From: JBAZMA01 sp041649995
GTDB lineage: Bacteria; Omnitrophota; Gorgyraeia; Velamenicoccales; Velamenicoccaceae
Assembly (NCBI GenBank): GCA_041649995.1
Contig: JBAZMA010000009.1
Location: forward strand, 28,032-92,031
Length of the DNA: 64,000 bases
Direction of reading: 5' to 3'
Shown here: positions 1 to 8,704 of the stretch, piece by piece
How the letters are laid out: each line of letters opens with the position of its first letter
Numbering within the stretch: the first letter of the stretch is position 1
Position numbers and translations under genes: made by a program
The notes under the pieces: generated by a model
Told to the model about the DNA's origin: nothing
The model's input: only the letters and a program-made list of their open reading frames with translations
Databases searched by the model: none

Positions 1-75
1 AAGCTCGATCTCCTCTTTGGCGGTCAAAAGAGGGATCTTCCGGATTTCCCTGATATAGGCTTTGATATTTTCCAT
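1..75 (-). CDS. RNA polymerase sigma-70 family factor, N-terminal fragment
   Basis: Only the first 25 codons are inside the window; the gene runs off the left edge. The visible protein begins MENIKAYIREIRKIPLLT and continues into an acidic TAKEEIEL stretch. This is the region 1.2 signature of group 1/2 sigma-70 factors (YLREI-x-IPLLT-x-EEE), which contacts the promoter discriminator. An in-frame ATG at 117 would add 14 residues; neither start has a clear Shine-Dalgarno sequence, and I prefer 75 because homology starts there. It lies 77 bases downstream of ppdK and may be cotranscribed with it. Whether this is the primary or an alternative sigma factor cannot be decided from this fragment. Confidence 0.8.
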   Translation of the reverse strand, partial: MENIKAYIREIRKIPLLTAKEEIEL

Positions 76-149
76 TTTATGAGCGCACAACTTAGGGAGT
101 CGATGCGAAGACGACATAAGTTGTTTGCGCGAGGCCAATTCAGCTCTAC

Positions 150-178
150 AAATTAAGAATGCTTGCGCTTCTTAATTT
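150..178 (-). terminator. Hairpin overlapping the ppdK stop codon
   Basis: A 10-bp perfect stem (150-159 with 169-178) around a 9-nt loop includes the ppdK stop codon. On the minus strand the T-run after the stem is only three bases, so termination may be partial. That would leave some read-through into the sigma factor gene. Confidence 0.45.
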
Positions 179-2918
179 TTGGCTTCACTTGATTCTCCAA
201 TACCGCCCTGGCCGCTGCCAGCCGCGCGATCGGCACGCGGAACGGCGAGCAGGACACATAGTTCATTCCCGCGCGATAGCAGAAATCGATGGAACGCGGA
301 TCTCCGCCGTGTTCGCCGCAAATGCCGACCTTGAGGTTCTTGTTCGTCTTGCGTCCGCGGTTAATGCCGGTCCTGATCAACTCTCCCACGCCTTCCTGAT
401 CGATGGTCTGGAAAGGATCGTCCGCCAGGATCCCCTTCTGAATGTAATCCTGAAGGAAAGCCCCGATGTCATCACGGGAAAATCCGAACGTCATCTGGGT
501 CAGGTCGTTTGTCCCGAAGGAGAAGAACGAGGCGACCTCGGCGATCTTGTCGGCGACAAGAGCCGCGCGCGGGATCTCGATCATGGTTCCGAACATGTGA
601 TCGATCTTTTTGAGACCGAATTTCTCAAGCACCTGCGCGTACACCTTTTTGGCGATATTCAGCTGATCCGTCAATTCCTGGACCGTGCTGACAACCGGGA
701 TCATGATCTCCGGAAACACCTTCTTGCCGCTCTTTATGATTTCCGCGGACGCTTCCAGGATCGCCCGGATCTGCATTTCGCTGACTTCAGGGTACGTCAC
801 GCCGAGACGGACGCCGCGATGCCCCATCATGGGGTTGGACTCTGCCAGCCCGTCGGCCCTCTTGGTCAGTTCTTCCATCGAGATATTCAGGCTCTTGGCC
901 AGATTATCCCTCTGCTCCTGCTGATGAGGCACGAATTCATGCAAAGGCGGATCCAGAAGACGGATCGTCACAGGAAAACCATCCATGGCTTCCAGGGTCG
1001 CCTTGATGTCGCTTTTCACATGCGGAAACAGCTCATTCACCGCGTTCTGTCTTTCCTGCAGATTCCCGGACATGATCATTTTGCGCAGCTTGAACAGCGG
1101 CTCTTCAGAACCTTTCCCGTAAAACATATGCTCCGTCCTGAACAACCCGATGCCTTCGGCTCCGAAACGACGGGCTTTACGCGCGTCATCAGGCGTATCG
1201 GCATTCGTGCGGATCTTCATCGTACGGATCGAATCGCAGATCTTGAGGAACGCGTCCAGGATCTCGTTCTCGGCGGAGGCGTCCATCATCTTCAGCTGAC
1301 CCTGATACACAAGCCCCTTGGTACCGTTGAGCGTGATCCATTCCCCTTCTTTTAAGACCTGGCCTCCATGCACATCGATCTCTTTTTTGGCCAGATTGAT
1401 CTCAATCGCCGAGCAACCCACGATACAGCACTTGCCCCAACCGCGGGCAACCAGCGCCGCGTGAGAGGTCATGCCGCCCCTGGCCGTCAGGATCGCGGCC
1501 GCGGCCCTCATGCCGTCGATATCTTCGGGGTTCGTCTCTTCACGCACCAGGATGACCTTCTTGCCTTCCTTGTTCAACCGGATGGCGTCTGCGGAATTAA
1601 ACACGATCGCGCCGGAAGCGGCCCCCGGGCCGGCGGGAAGTCCCTTGGCCAGAGGTTTATGGATCTTTTCTTCCTTCGGATCGATGATCGGATGCAGCAA
1701 TTCGTCAAGCTGGTCAGGAGTCACGCGGCTGACCGCCATTTCTTTGGTGATCAGTTTTTCGCTCACCATATCTGTGGCGATCTTGACGGCGGCGGGCCCG
1801 TTGCGTTTGCCGATGCGGCACTGCAGCATGAACAGGCGGCCCTTCTCAATGGTGAATTCAATGTCCTGCATATCGCGATAATGCTTTTCCAGGCGCTTCT
1901 GAATGCTGTCGAGTTCTTTGTAGACCTGCGGCATCTTGCGCTCCAAGAGTTCCAGGTCCTTGTTATGCTCACTCTGGGAATACTGGTTGATCGGCGCCGG
2001 CGTCCGTGTTCCCGCCACCACGTCTTCTCCCTGAGCGTTCACCAGATACTCTCCGTAAAAAGCCTTGTCTCCGTTTCCCGGATTGCGCGTAAAGGCGACG
2101 CCTGTGGCGCAGTCATTGCCCATGTTGCCGAACACCATGGTCTGCACATTGACGGCCGTTCCCCACTCATGCGGGATCTTTTCAATATTACGGTAGGCCA
2201 CGGCGCGCTTGCCGTTCCAGGAAGAAAACACCGCCCCGATGCCGCCCCACAACTGGTCCATCGGGTCTTCCGGAAATTCCTTGCCCAGGACGTCTTTGAT
2301 CTTCTTCTTGAATTCCGCGCAGAGATATTTGAGGTCCGCGACGTTCATGTCCACGTCGTTCTTGTATCCCTTCTGCTTTTTCAGGGTATCCATCAGCCGT
2401 TCCAGCTGGCGGCGGATCCCCATCTCATCCTTAGGCTCGATGCCGGCCGCTTTTTCCATGACGACATCCGAATACATCATCATAAGCCTGCGGTAGGCGT
2501 CATACACGAAGCGGTCATTGCCGCCGGACATCTTGATCAGGCCGGGGATCGTTTTCTCGGTCAGGCCGACGTTCAAAACCGTTTCCATCATACCGGGCAT
2601 GGATTTCCTCGCGCCGGAACGAACCGATACCAAAAGAGGATCGGCCGGATCTCCGAATTTCTTGCCCATGATGGCTTCCACTTTCTTCAACGCCTTGGCC
2701 ACTTCTTCTTTCAGGCCCGCGGGATATTTCTTTTTATTTTTGTAGTAATACACGCAGACTTCGGTCGTGATCGTAAAACCCGGAGGCACAGGCAGCCTTA
2801 ACGCCGGATGGCCCGCCATCTCTGCCAGATTGGCGCCTTTGCCGCCCAGCAGGTTCTTCATGCTCTCGTTGCCGTCCGCCTTGCCGCCTCCAAAAAAGTA
2901 AACATTTTTCTTGCCCAT
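153..2918 (-). CDS. ppdK: Pyruvate, phosphate dikinase
   Basis: Interconverts pyruvate, ATP and phosphate with PEP, AMP and pyrophosphate in the cytosol, at the pyruvate/PEP node of glycolysis or gluconeogenesis. The protein is 921 residues, close to family length. It has an N-terminal ATP-grasp domain (about 1-350) with GGKGANLAEM at 26-35. The swivelling phosphohistidine domain carries GGMTSHAA at 481-488, with catalytic His486 and the regulatory-type Thr484. The C-terminal TIM barrel ends with CGEHGGDP and catalytic Cys867. I chose the ATG at 2918 rather than the in-frame ATG at 2969 because homology begins at MGKKNVYFFGGG and an AGGAG lies about 10 bases upstream. It follows glyS by 61 bases and is probably in the same transcript. 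Confidence 0.97.
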   Translation of the reverse strand: MGKKNVYFFGGGKADGNESMKNLLGGKGANLAEMAGHPALRLPVPPGFTITTEVCVYYYKNKKKYPAGLKEEVAKALKKVEAIMGKKFGDPADPLLVSVRSGARKSMPGMMETVLNVGLTEKTIPGLIKMSGGNDRFVYDAYRRLMMMYSDVVMEKAAGIEPKDEMGIRRQLERLMDTLKKQKGYKNDVDMNVADLKYLCAEFKKKIKDVLGKEFPEDPMDQLWGGIGAVFSSWNGKRAVAYRNIEKIPHEWGTAVNVQTMVFGNMGNDCATGVAFTRNPGNGDKAFYGEYLVNAQGEDVVAGTRTPAPINQYSQSEHNKDLELLERKMPQVYKELDSIQKRLEKHYRDMQDIEFTIEKGRLFMLQCRIGKRNGPAAVKIATDMVSEKLITKEMAVSRVTPDQLDELLHPIIDPKEEKIHKPLAKGLPAGPGAASGAIVFNSADAIRLNKEGKKVILVREETNPEDIDGMRAAAAILTARGGMTSHAALVARGWGKCCIVGCSAIEINLAKKEIDVHGGQVLKEGEWITLNGTKGLVYQGQLKMMDASAENEILDAFLKICDSIRTMKIRTNADTPDDARKARRFGAEGIGLFRTEHMFYGKGSEEPLFKLRKMIMSGNLQERQNAVNELFPHVKSDIKATLEAMDGFPVTIRLLDPPLHEFVPHQQEQRDNLAKSLNISMEELTKRADGLAESNPMMGHRGVRLGVTYPEVSEMQIRAILEASAEIIKSGKKVFPEIMIPVVSTVQELTDQLNIAKKVYAQVLEKFGLKKIDHMFGTMIEIPRAALVADKIAEVASFFSFGTNDLTQMTFGFSRDDIGAFLQDYIQKGILADDPFQTIDQEGVGELIRTGINRGRKTNKNLKVGICGEHGGDPRSIDFCYRAGMNYVSCSPFRVPIARLAAARAVLENQVKPKIKKRKHS

Positions 2919-2979
2919 TGCAACCCTGCTCCTTTCACTGTGTAGGAATATCCCCCATGCGACTGGCATGGGCCCATGA

Positions 2980-4320
2980 TCAGATTACTTTTAGTTTATC
3001 CTTAAGATACGTTTTCAATTGGGCGATATCGACCCTGTCCTGCAGCATCGTATCGCGGTCCCTGACGGTAACCTTCTTGTCTTCGAGCGAATCCATATCG
3101 ACGGTTACGCAATACAGCGTCCCGATTTCGTCCTGACGGCGGTAGAGTTTGCCGATGGCCGCCGTATCGTCATAAACCAACGGGATCTCGCGGATCATGC
3201 TTTCGGCGATATCCTTGGCCACGCCCACCAGTTGCGGCCTGTTCTTAAGCAAGGGCAGGATCGCGACCTTGACGGGCGCCAATTCCCTGGAAAACTTCAA
3301 AACGACCCGCACGTCATCCCTGACCTTCTCCTCGGCGTACGCGTCAACGAGAAACGCCAGGACGGCCCGGTCTATCCCTCCGGAAGGTTCAATAATATGA
3401 GGCCTGATCTTGCGGTTCTCCTGGGAATCAAAATACACCAGTTCCTTGCCGCTGAACTGTTCATGCTGTTTCAAGTCAAAATCGCCCCTGTTGGCAATGC
3501 CTTCCAGTTCCGACCAGCCGAACGGAAATTCGTATTCGATGTCCGAACAGGCCTTGGCGTAATGGGCGAGTTCATCCTTTTCATGGGGCCTGATACGCAG
3601 GCGTTCCTGACGGATCCCCAAACGCCTATACCAGTCGTAGCGCTCGGCGATCCAGGCGTCATACCACTTGCGGTCCTCTTCGGGCCGGACAAAATACTCG
3701 ATCTCCATCTGTTCGAATTCCCGGGTACGAAAGGTAAAATTTCCCGGAGTGATCTCATTGCGGAAGGACTTGCCGATCTGGGCGACGCCGAAAGGAAGTT
3801 TTTTGCGCGTCGTATCGAGGACATTCAGAAAATTCACGAAGATCCCCTGGGCGGTTTCAGGCCTCATGTACGTCACGGCCCCCTCGTCCTCCACCGGGCC
3901 CAGGAACGTTTTCATCATGAGATTGAACATCCGGGGAGGCGATTGACGCAGGTCGATCTTGGTTTTGCAGGAAGGACAAACGCGGATATCGGAGTCAGGC
4001 GTTTCCGTAAGATTGTCCAGCCGGAAACGTTTCTTGCATTCCCTGCAATCCACCAAAGGATCGGAAAATCCGTCCACGTGCCCGGAGGCCTTCCAAACCT
4101 GAGGATGCATGAGAATCGCGCAATCCAGTCCGACCATATCCATGCGGTCCTGGACCACCGACTTCCACCAGACGTTCTTAACGTTGCGCTTCAGCTCCGC
4201 TCCCAGGGGGCCGTAATCCCAAACCGAACCCAGGCCGCCATAGATCTCGGAACTTTGAAAAATAAAACCTCTGCGCTTGCAAAGGGAAACGATCTTTTCC
4301 ATTAAAGACGGATCAGTCAT
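2980..4320 (-). CDS. glyS: Glycyl-tRNA synthetase, dimeric (eukaryote/archaeal-like) type
   Basis: Charges tRNA-Gly with glycine. The 446-residue single-chain protein is the alpha2 class IIa form, not the alpha2beta2 GlyQ/GlyS form. A putative zinc-binding insert with CREC near residue 93 and CPSC near residue 115 is intact. Motif 2 shows FRNEITPGNF and motif 3 SGGIDRAVLAFL. The C-terminal anticodon-binding domain (about 340-446) is the HGTP type. The ATG lacks an obvious Shine-Dalgarno sequence, but homology (KRRGFIFQSSEIYGG) starts within 20 residues of it. A good promoter lies upstream (4364-4392). A tRNA-Gly(UCC) gene is present at the other end of the window. Confidence 0.97.
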   Translation of the reverse strand: MTDPSLMEKIVSLCKRRGFIFQSSEIYGGLGSVWDYGPLGAELKRNVKNVWWKSVVQDRMDMVGLDCAILMHPQVWKASGHVDGFSDPLVDCRECKKRFRLDNLTETPDSDIRVCPSCKTKIDLRQSPPRMFNLMMKTFLGPVEDEGAVTYMRPETAQGIFVNFLNVLDTTRKKLPFGVAQIGKSFRNEITPGNFTFRTREFEQMEIEYFVRPEEDRKWYDAWIAERYDWYRRLGIRQERLRIRPHEKDELAHYAKACSDIEYEFPFGWSELEGIANRGDFDLKQHEQFSGKELVYFDSQENRKIRPHIIEPSGGIDRAVLAFLVDAYAEEKVRDDVRVVLKFSRELAPVKVAILPLLKNRPQLVGVAKDIAESMIREIPLVYDDTAAIGKLYRRQDEIGTLYCVTVDMDSLEDKKVTVRDRDTMLQDRVDIAQLKTYLKDKLKVI

Positions 4321-4363
4321 GTATAATTTTGGGGGAATGAAATATGAGGCTTTGAAGCTACTA

Positions 4364-4392
4364 TTTTTACTCTAAAATGACGGCGATGTCAA
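4364..4392 (-). promoter_or_regulatory. Sigma-70-type promoter for glyS-ppdK
   Basis: On the minus strand TTGACA (4392-4387) is followed after exactly 17 bases by TAAAAA (4369-4364). Transcription would start near 4357, giving a leader of about 37 nt before glyS. The -35 box matches consensus perfectly. Confidence 0.7.
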
Positions 4393-4469
4393 TAGTTTTC
4401 GCCTTTAATTACCGGTTTTCCACCCCTGTTGCCGATGCCTGATGCAACTTTTAAGCCTGCATAAAAGTC

Positions 4470-5321
4470 TCATTTCTTAAGATCGGCGTTCAAGGCAATT
4501 ATTTTTTTCAACTCTTCGTCCTTGATCTTAAAGCAATGCTCCGGCTGCGGGAACAGGCCTGTCGACACATCCGCCTTAAAATCCTCGAATGCCCTGGTCA
4601 TCTCCGAAGAAAGCCTGGCGTAAGACTTCACGAACCGGGGCTTGAAACGCTCAAAAAGCCCCAGCATATCATGCGTCACAAGCACTTGCCCGTCGCAATA
4701 AGGACCCGCCCCTATCCCTATGGTCGGGACCCGCAAAGATGCTGTGATGATCCGGGCCACTTCATCCGGGACGCATTCCAGCAAAACGGCAAAACATCCG
4801 GCGTTCTCAAAATCCAAAGCCTGCCGGATCAATCTGGCCGCGGCCTCGGCATCCCTGCCCTGGACTTTAAACCCCCCCAGCTCGTCTGCCGTCTGCGGGG
4901 TCAGACCCACATGCCCCATCACGGGAATGCCTGTGTCAATAACGGATTTTGCCGCCTTCAGGGCGTGTTCAAACCACTCCAGTTTCACGGCATCACATCC
5001 GGCTTCTTCGATAAAACGCCGCGCGTTCCGCGCGCTGTTTCCCGGCTCCTTCTGATAAGCTTCATACGGCATGTCGCCGACAATGAACGTCCGGCCCGCG
5101 CCCCGCCGCACGGCCTTGGCGTGATAGACCATCTGGTCCATGGTCACATCTTTGGTCGTCTCAAGCCCCAAAACAACATTGGCCAGGGAATCCCCGACCA
5201 GGATAAGATCGATGCCGGCCTTTTCCATGGCGCAGGCCATGGGATAATCATAGGCGGTCAGCATAACGATCTTTCTCTGTCCTTTAAGATTCCTGATGTC
5301 CTGGATCGTGATCTTGTTCAC
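4470..5321 (-). CDS. panB: 3-methyl-2-oxobutanoate hydroxymethyltransferase
   Basis: First committed step of pantothenate synthesis: transfers a hydroxymethyl group from methylene-THF to alpha-ketoisovalerate to give ketopantoate. The 283-residue length is normal. Family blocks are evident: MLTAYDYPMA near the N-terminus, VGDSLANVVLG with a metal-ligand Asp, GDMPYEAY, VMGHVGLTPQ, and the late GIGAGPYCDGQVLVTHDMLG. It is the last gene of a long co-directional run and lies 39 bases after the alpha/beta hydrolase. panE (18833-19753), coaX and coaB of the same pathway are elsewhere in the window; panC and panD are not seen. Confidence 0.97.
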   Translation of the reverse strand: MNKITIQDIRNLKGQRKIVMLTAYDYPMACAMEKAGIDLILVGDSLANVVLGLETTKDVTMDQMVYHAKAVRRGAGRTFIVGDMPYEAYQKEPGNSARNARRFIEEAGCDAVKLEWFEHALKAAKSVIDTGIPVMGHVGLTPQTADELGGFKVQGRDAEAAARLIRQALDFENAGCFAVLLECVPDEVARIITASLRVPTIGIGAGPYCDGQVLVTHDMLGLFERFKPRFVKSYARLSSEMTRAFEDFKADVSTGLFPQPEHCFKIKDEELKKIIALNADLKK

Positions 5322-5360
5322 AAAACGCCGCCCCTCTTTAATCGTTCGAACGTTTTTCTG

Positions 5361-6185
5361 TTATTGCCGGAATTTCGAAAGATAGCCTTCGAAGGCGTCG
5401 CGAAGGCGCGCCTGGTGGTTTAAAAAATGATCGTTATGGCTACCGGTCGTGGCCACAAACTGTTTTTCCCCCGGATAGGCTTCATAAAGCCTGCGGCCCA
5501 TGTCGAAAGGAACAACTTCGTCGTTGCGGCTATGGATAAAAAGAACAGGAACCCGCACATCTGCGATCTTTCGCAGCGAATCATACTTTGAGGATATCAG
5601 GATAGACGGAAGCCAGGGATAAAACAGCCTGCCCATATCCTCGATCGAGGTAAAACCACCTTCCAGGACAAGCCCTTTGACAGGAACGCGGCGCGCCAGT
5701 TCAACAGCCACGGCAGTGCCGAGAGATTCGCCGTAAACGAGTATATCCTGCGGTCTCAAACGCTTGACCTTGAGCAAATAGTCATACCCGGCAACAGCAT
5801 CTTTGTAGAGACCTTCTTCCCCGGGGACCCCGGAACTTGTTCCATAACCCCTGTAATCCAGGATAAAAACAGGCCATCCCAGACCATGGAAGAATTTGAT
5901 CTTCTCCAGCCGGTGGCTGATATTGCCGCCATTGCCATGCAGAAAATACAGAACACCGTCTGACCGGCGCGCCTCCACATACCATCCCGTCAATCTTGTC
6001 CCATCCGCGGACAACAGATTCACCCGTTGAAAATCAAGACCGGCATCCGCCGGTGTTTCCACGATATCCTTTGCGGGAGCGTAAAGGGATCTCGATTCAA
6101 AAAAGCGGAGATAAACCACGCTCAAGATCATAAAGATCAAAACAGACAAGGCGATCATGCGGAAATCAAAGTCCTTTCTCTTCAT
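5361..6185 (-). CDS. Membrane-anchored alpha/beta hydrolase (BEM46/YfhR-like)
   Basis: A 274-residue protein with one N-terminal membrane segment (about 10-27) and an alpha/beta-hydrolase domain facing outward or anchored to the membrane. The oxyanion region HGNGGN is at 83-88, the nucleophile elbow GESLG at 152-156 (Ser154), the acid Asp222 in RNDEVVP, and the base His250 in GSHND. The triad is therefore complete. The motif spacing resembles the BEM46/YfhR group of serine hydrolases, whose substrates are mostly unknown. It lies 18 bases after the D,D-carboxypeptidase gene. The substrate cannot be predicted. Confidence 0.88.
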   Translation of the reverse strand: MKRKDFDFRMIALSVLIFMILSVVYLRFFESRSLYAPAKDIVETPADAGLDFQRVNLLSADGTRLTGWYVEARRSDGVLYFLHGNGGNISHRLEKIKFFHGLGWPVFILDYRGYGTSSGVPGEEGLYKDAVAGYDYLLKVKRLRPQDILVYGESLGTAVAVELARRVPVKGLVLEGGFTSIEDMGRLFYPWLPSILISSKYDSLRKIADVRVPVLFIHSRNDEVVPFDMGRRLYEAYPGEKQFVATTGSHNDHFLNHQARLRDAFEGYLSKFRQ

Positions 6186-6203
6186 CCCGTTCTCTTGACA
6201 GTT

Positions 6204-7025
6204 TTATTTATGTTTGGCCTTCTTTTTGGGAACGCCCAGAAGGGCGTAAATATCCGCCCACGGCTTGCGGCTTTTGAGAATCACAAGGGAAACCCGGCGA
6301 TCATTGTAATAAGCGATCCCGGCATAGCAGTGCCCGGCGGAAATCGTGTATCCGGTTTTTCCCAGGACCTGCGGATTATCCAGGCGCCACAGGAGCTTGT
6401 TGTGGTTGGCGCGAACAATCTTCCTGCCGTCTGAGCCTGTAATGGTCACCTGTTTTTTCGCCATGACCTTTTTGACGAAAGGATGGCTGAAGGCGGCCCT
6501 TGTCAAAATAACCATGTCATAGGCGGAAGAAACCTGGGCCTTGTCAGGGAGACCTGAGGCATTGACAAAATGGCTGTCTTTCATGCCCAGGTCCCGGGCC
6601 TTTTTGTTCATCAGCCTGGCAAACCCCGCTTCGCTGCCGGCCACGGACTCCGCCAGGGCCACGGCCGCGTCATTGGCAGAGGTGGCTAAAAGCGCTTCCA
6701 GCAAATCTCCGACCGTATAGGTGGCGCCCCTGGTCAACCCCGCTTTTGTCGGCTCCACATTCACGGCCCTTGCAGAAATCAAAACACGATCCTGCAGGTC
6801 CTTGTGGTCCAGCACCACCAACCCCGTCAGCAATTTCACCGTGCTGGCCGGGTAGAGTTTCATCCGTTTGTTTTTGGCGTAGAGGACTTTGCGGTTGGTG
6901 TAATCGACCGCGTAAACCGCGCGCGCCGTGACAGCGTCCGGCTTGCCGCTTTTGGCCGCAAAGGCGCTATTCGAAAACAGGACCACCGCGCAAATCGCCA
7001 GCGTTAAGAGCCGTCGTCCGATCAT
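6204..7025 (-). CDS. D-alanyl-D-alanine carboxypeptidase (S11, PBP5/DacF family)
   Basis: Trims the terminal D-Ala of peptidoglycan pentapeptides in the periplasm. The first 23 residues form a signal peptide ending AFA-A. The catalytic motifs are all present: STVK at 61-64, SAN at 116-118 and KTG at 223-225. At 273 residues it lacks the C-terminal beta domain and amphipathic membrane anchor of classical PBP5, so it may be soluble or loosely attached. Its ATG overlaps the stop of the preceding two-CW gene by four bases, implying translational coupling. Confidence 0.93.
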   Translation of the reverse strand: MIGRRLLTLAICAVVLFSNSAFAAKSGKPDAVTARAVYAVDYTNRKVLYAKNKRMKLYPASTVKLLTGLVVLDHKDLQDRVLISARAVNVEPTKAGLTRGATYTVGDLLEALLATSANDAAVALAESVAGSEAGFARLMNKKARDLGMKDSHFVNASGLPDKAQVSSAYDMVILTRAAFSHPFVKKVMAKKQVTITGSDGRKIVRANHNKLLWRLDNPQVLGKTGYTISAGHCYAGIAYYNDRRVSLVILKSRKPWADIYALLGVPKKKAKHK

Positions 7026-7282
7026 TTCGGGCCGGTGTCCTTGAATGTCTTAAAAAACGCGCATGTTTTGCAGAAAACCTTCTTGACGCTTTTGGGCCTG
7101 GGCGTGCGCCTGTCCATCTTGCAGCAGGCCATGTCCACCAGCCAGCAGCGCCAGTCATCCAGCTCGGACAAGAGGCATTTTTTCTGCTCTAAAGGCGGAC
7201 AATGGAAAAATTCCCAGCAACGCGGAGTCTTCTTCTGTGACGCTTTCGCTTCCTTCATAGGATCATACACCTTTGCGATCAT
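7022..7282 (-). CDS. Small cysteine-rich two-CW-type protein
   Basis: An 86-residue cytoplasmic protein with a charged N-terminus and nine cysteines. It contains CWEFFHCPP and then RCWLVDMACC, two Cys-Trp pairs spaced as in the small bacterial two-CW domain proteins, followed by CKTCAFF. The cysteines suggest a metal or Fe-S site, but no function is established for the family as far as I know. It overlaps both neighbours by four bases (hemerythrin-like upstream, carboxypeptidase downstream), so it is translated as part of that operon. No signal peptide is visible. Confidence 0.75.
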   Translation of the reverse strand: MIAKVYDPMKEAKASQKKTPRCWEFFHCPPLEQKKCLLSELDDWRCWLVDMACCKMDRRTPRPKSVKKVFCKTCAFFKTFKDTGPK

Positions 7283-7692
7283 TTGAGTGTTTTCCAGAAA
7301 TTCAACAAAAAAGGAAACAACTCCCTGTTCTCCAAATCAATCCTCGCCCGGATTTTTCCGGACAGCCGTTCAAGGTCCTTTTTAAAATCCCCGCACATCG
7401 CCGGGCTTTTTCCGCGGTATTTTTCAAAAAATATCAGGGCGGAAATCTTGACGTATTCGAGGTCCTGGCGTGACTTCGTCAGAAAGGCGTCCGCTTCGCT
7501 GGAGAGCGTCGCGAGCTTCCTGAGGGGACCATACACCTCGACGTCTTCCCTGGAAACATGGCTGACGATGAGACGTTCAAGGTCTTCAATGACCGACTCC
7601 AAAGGACAGCCTTCGGTCAGGCCGCGCAATTCATCCAAATCCCGGCAGATCTGCTCATGTTCCTTGCGAAGGGTCTCAATAGTTTCCGACAT
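7279..7692 (-). CDS. Hemerythrin-like domain protein
   Basis: A 137-residue four-helix protein. The N-terminal helix carries LRKEHEQI, the second HVSREDVEVYGPL, and the C-terminal helix ENRELFPFLL, matching the His/Glu ligand pattern of hemerythrin HHE domains that hold a di-iron centre. Such proteins sense or bind oxygen or NO, or protect iron-sulfur enzymes. The final helix shows Glu rather than the classical His-x4-Asp, so metal loading is not certain. GAGAGGGG precedes the ATG as ribosome-binding site. The stop overlaps the start of the two-CW gene. Confidence 0.82.
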   Translation of the reverse strand: MSETIETLRKEHEQICRDLDELRGLTEGCPLESVIEDLERLIVSHVSREDVEVYGPLRKLATLSSEADAFLTKSRQDLEYVKISALIFFEKYRGKSPAMCGDFKKDLERLSGKIRARIDLENRELFPFLLNFWKTLK

Positions 7693-7753
7693 AGGACGCC
7701 CCTCTCTCTTTCAGGTCTTATCATACCACACGGGCTGTCTTGTATAGGAAAAT

Positions 7754-8704
7754 TCACAACGCGTGGATCACCCCATCGCTTGTGATCAAAAAAGCCTTGA
7801 CCCCGGGAAAGGCGGCCAGCATCTCCCGGCTCTTCTCCACTCCCAGGACCACGCACGCGGTTGACAACGCATCCCCGGTGGAGGCGTCCGCCGAAACAAG
7901 GGTGGCTGAAACGACCCCGGAATCCGCAGGATAACCCGTCCGGGGATCGATGATATGGGAAAACCGTTTCCCGTCCAGCTCGAAATACTGCTGATAATCC
8001 CCCGACGTGCTGGCAGCCTGATCTTCAAGAACCAGGCTTCGCAAAACTTTTTTCCCTCCAAAAGGGTCCTGGATACCGGCGCGCCACGGCCTGCTGCCGT
8101 TGGCCCCCAGACAAAAAACGTTGCCTCCGGCGTTGACCAGGACGGAATCAATACGGGATTCCTTTAATTTTTCAACCGCCCTGTCCAGGGCAAAGCCCTT
8201 GACAATACCGCCTAAATCTACGGAAGCGCCCGATTTCAGAAGCCGGACCTCCCGCGTATCCTCATTCAGATAAATATTGTCCGAGCCCGCCAATGAAAGC
8301 GCCTCCCGCACATCCTCAGGGCCGGGCAGTTCTTTTTTCGCCATGCTCTTTTTCCAAAGCTGCGTCAAAGGACGGATCGCCGCATCAAAAGCCCCGGCGC
8401 TCGCCCGGTGGAATTCCCGGGCCTCTTTAAGAATCGCGAACAAAGGTTCCGAAACAACGGCGGACTGATTTTTATTCAGCCTGGACAGCTCGCTTTCGGG
8501 ATCAAAGATGTTGAAGATCTCCTCCAGCTTCCTGAATTCCTCGAAAACGATGGCCGAGGCCCTGGCGTCGCGGGAACGGACCTCGACAAACGTCCCCATC
8601 AAAAACTCTGTCTGTTTGTACAGGGGCTTCTGACACCCACAGGACAAAACCAACGCCAGCGCTGCGATTGCGGTCAGAAAAAAACATTTGCGTTGCGAAG
8701 TCAT
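7754..8704 (-). CDS. apbE: FAD:protein FMN transferase lipoprotein
   Basis: Covalently attaches FMN to threonine or serine residues of target flavoproteins, such as the Nqr/Rnf subunits, on the outer face of the membrane. The 316-residue protein begins with a lipoprotein signal peptide (cysteine near residue 22 after VLS). Family blocks include FLMGTFVEVR, DLGGIVKGFALDRA, LVNAGGNVFCLG and HIIDPRTGYPA. The ATG overlaps the polX stop by four bases. No Nqr or Rnf genes are in the window, so the flavinylation target is not identified. Confidence 0.95.
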   Translation of the reverse strand: MTSQRKCFFLTAIAALALVLSCGCQKPLYKQTEFLMGTFVEVRSRDARASAIVFEEFRKLEEIFNIFDPESELSRLNKNQSAVVSEPLFAILKEAREFHRASAGAFDAAIRPLTQLWKKSMAKKELPGPEDVREALSLAGSDNIYLNEDTREVRLLKSGASVDLGGIVKGFALDRAVEKLKESRIDSVLVNAGGNVFCLGANGSRPWRAGIQDPFGGKKVLRSLVLEDQAASTSGDYQQYFELDGKRFSHIIDPRTGYPADSGVVSATLVSADASTGDALSTACVVLGVEKSREMLAAFPGVKAFLITSDGVIHAL

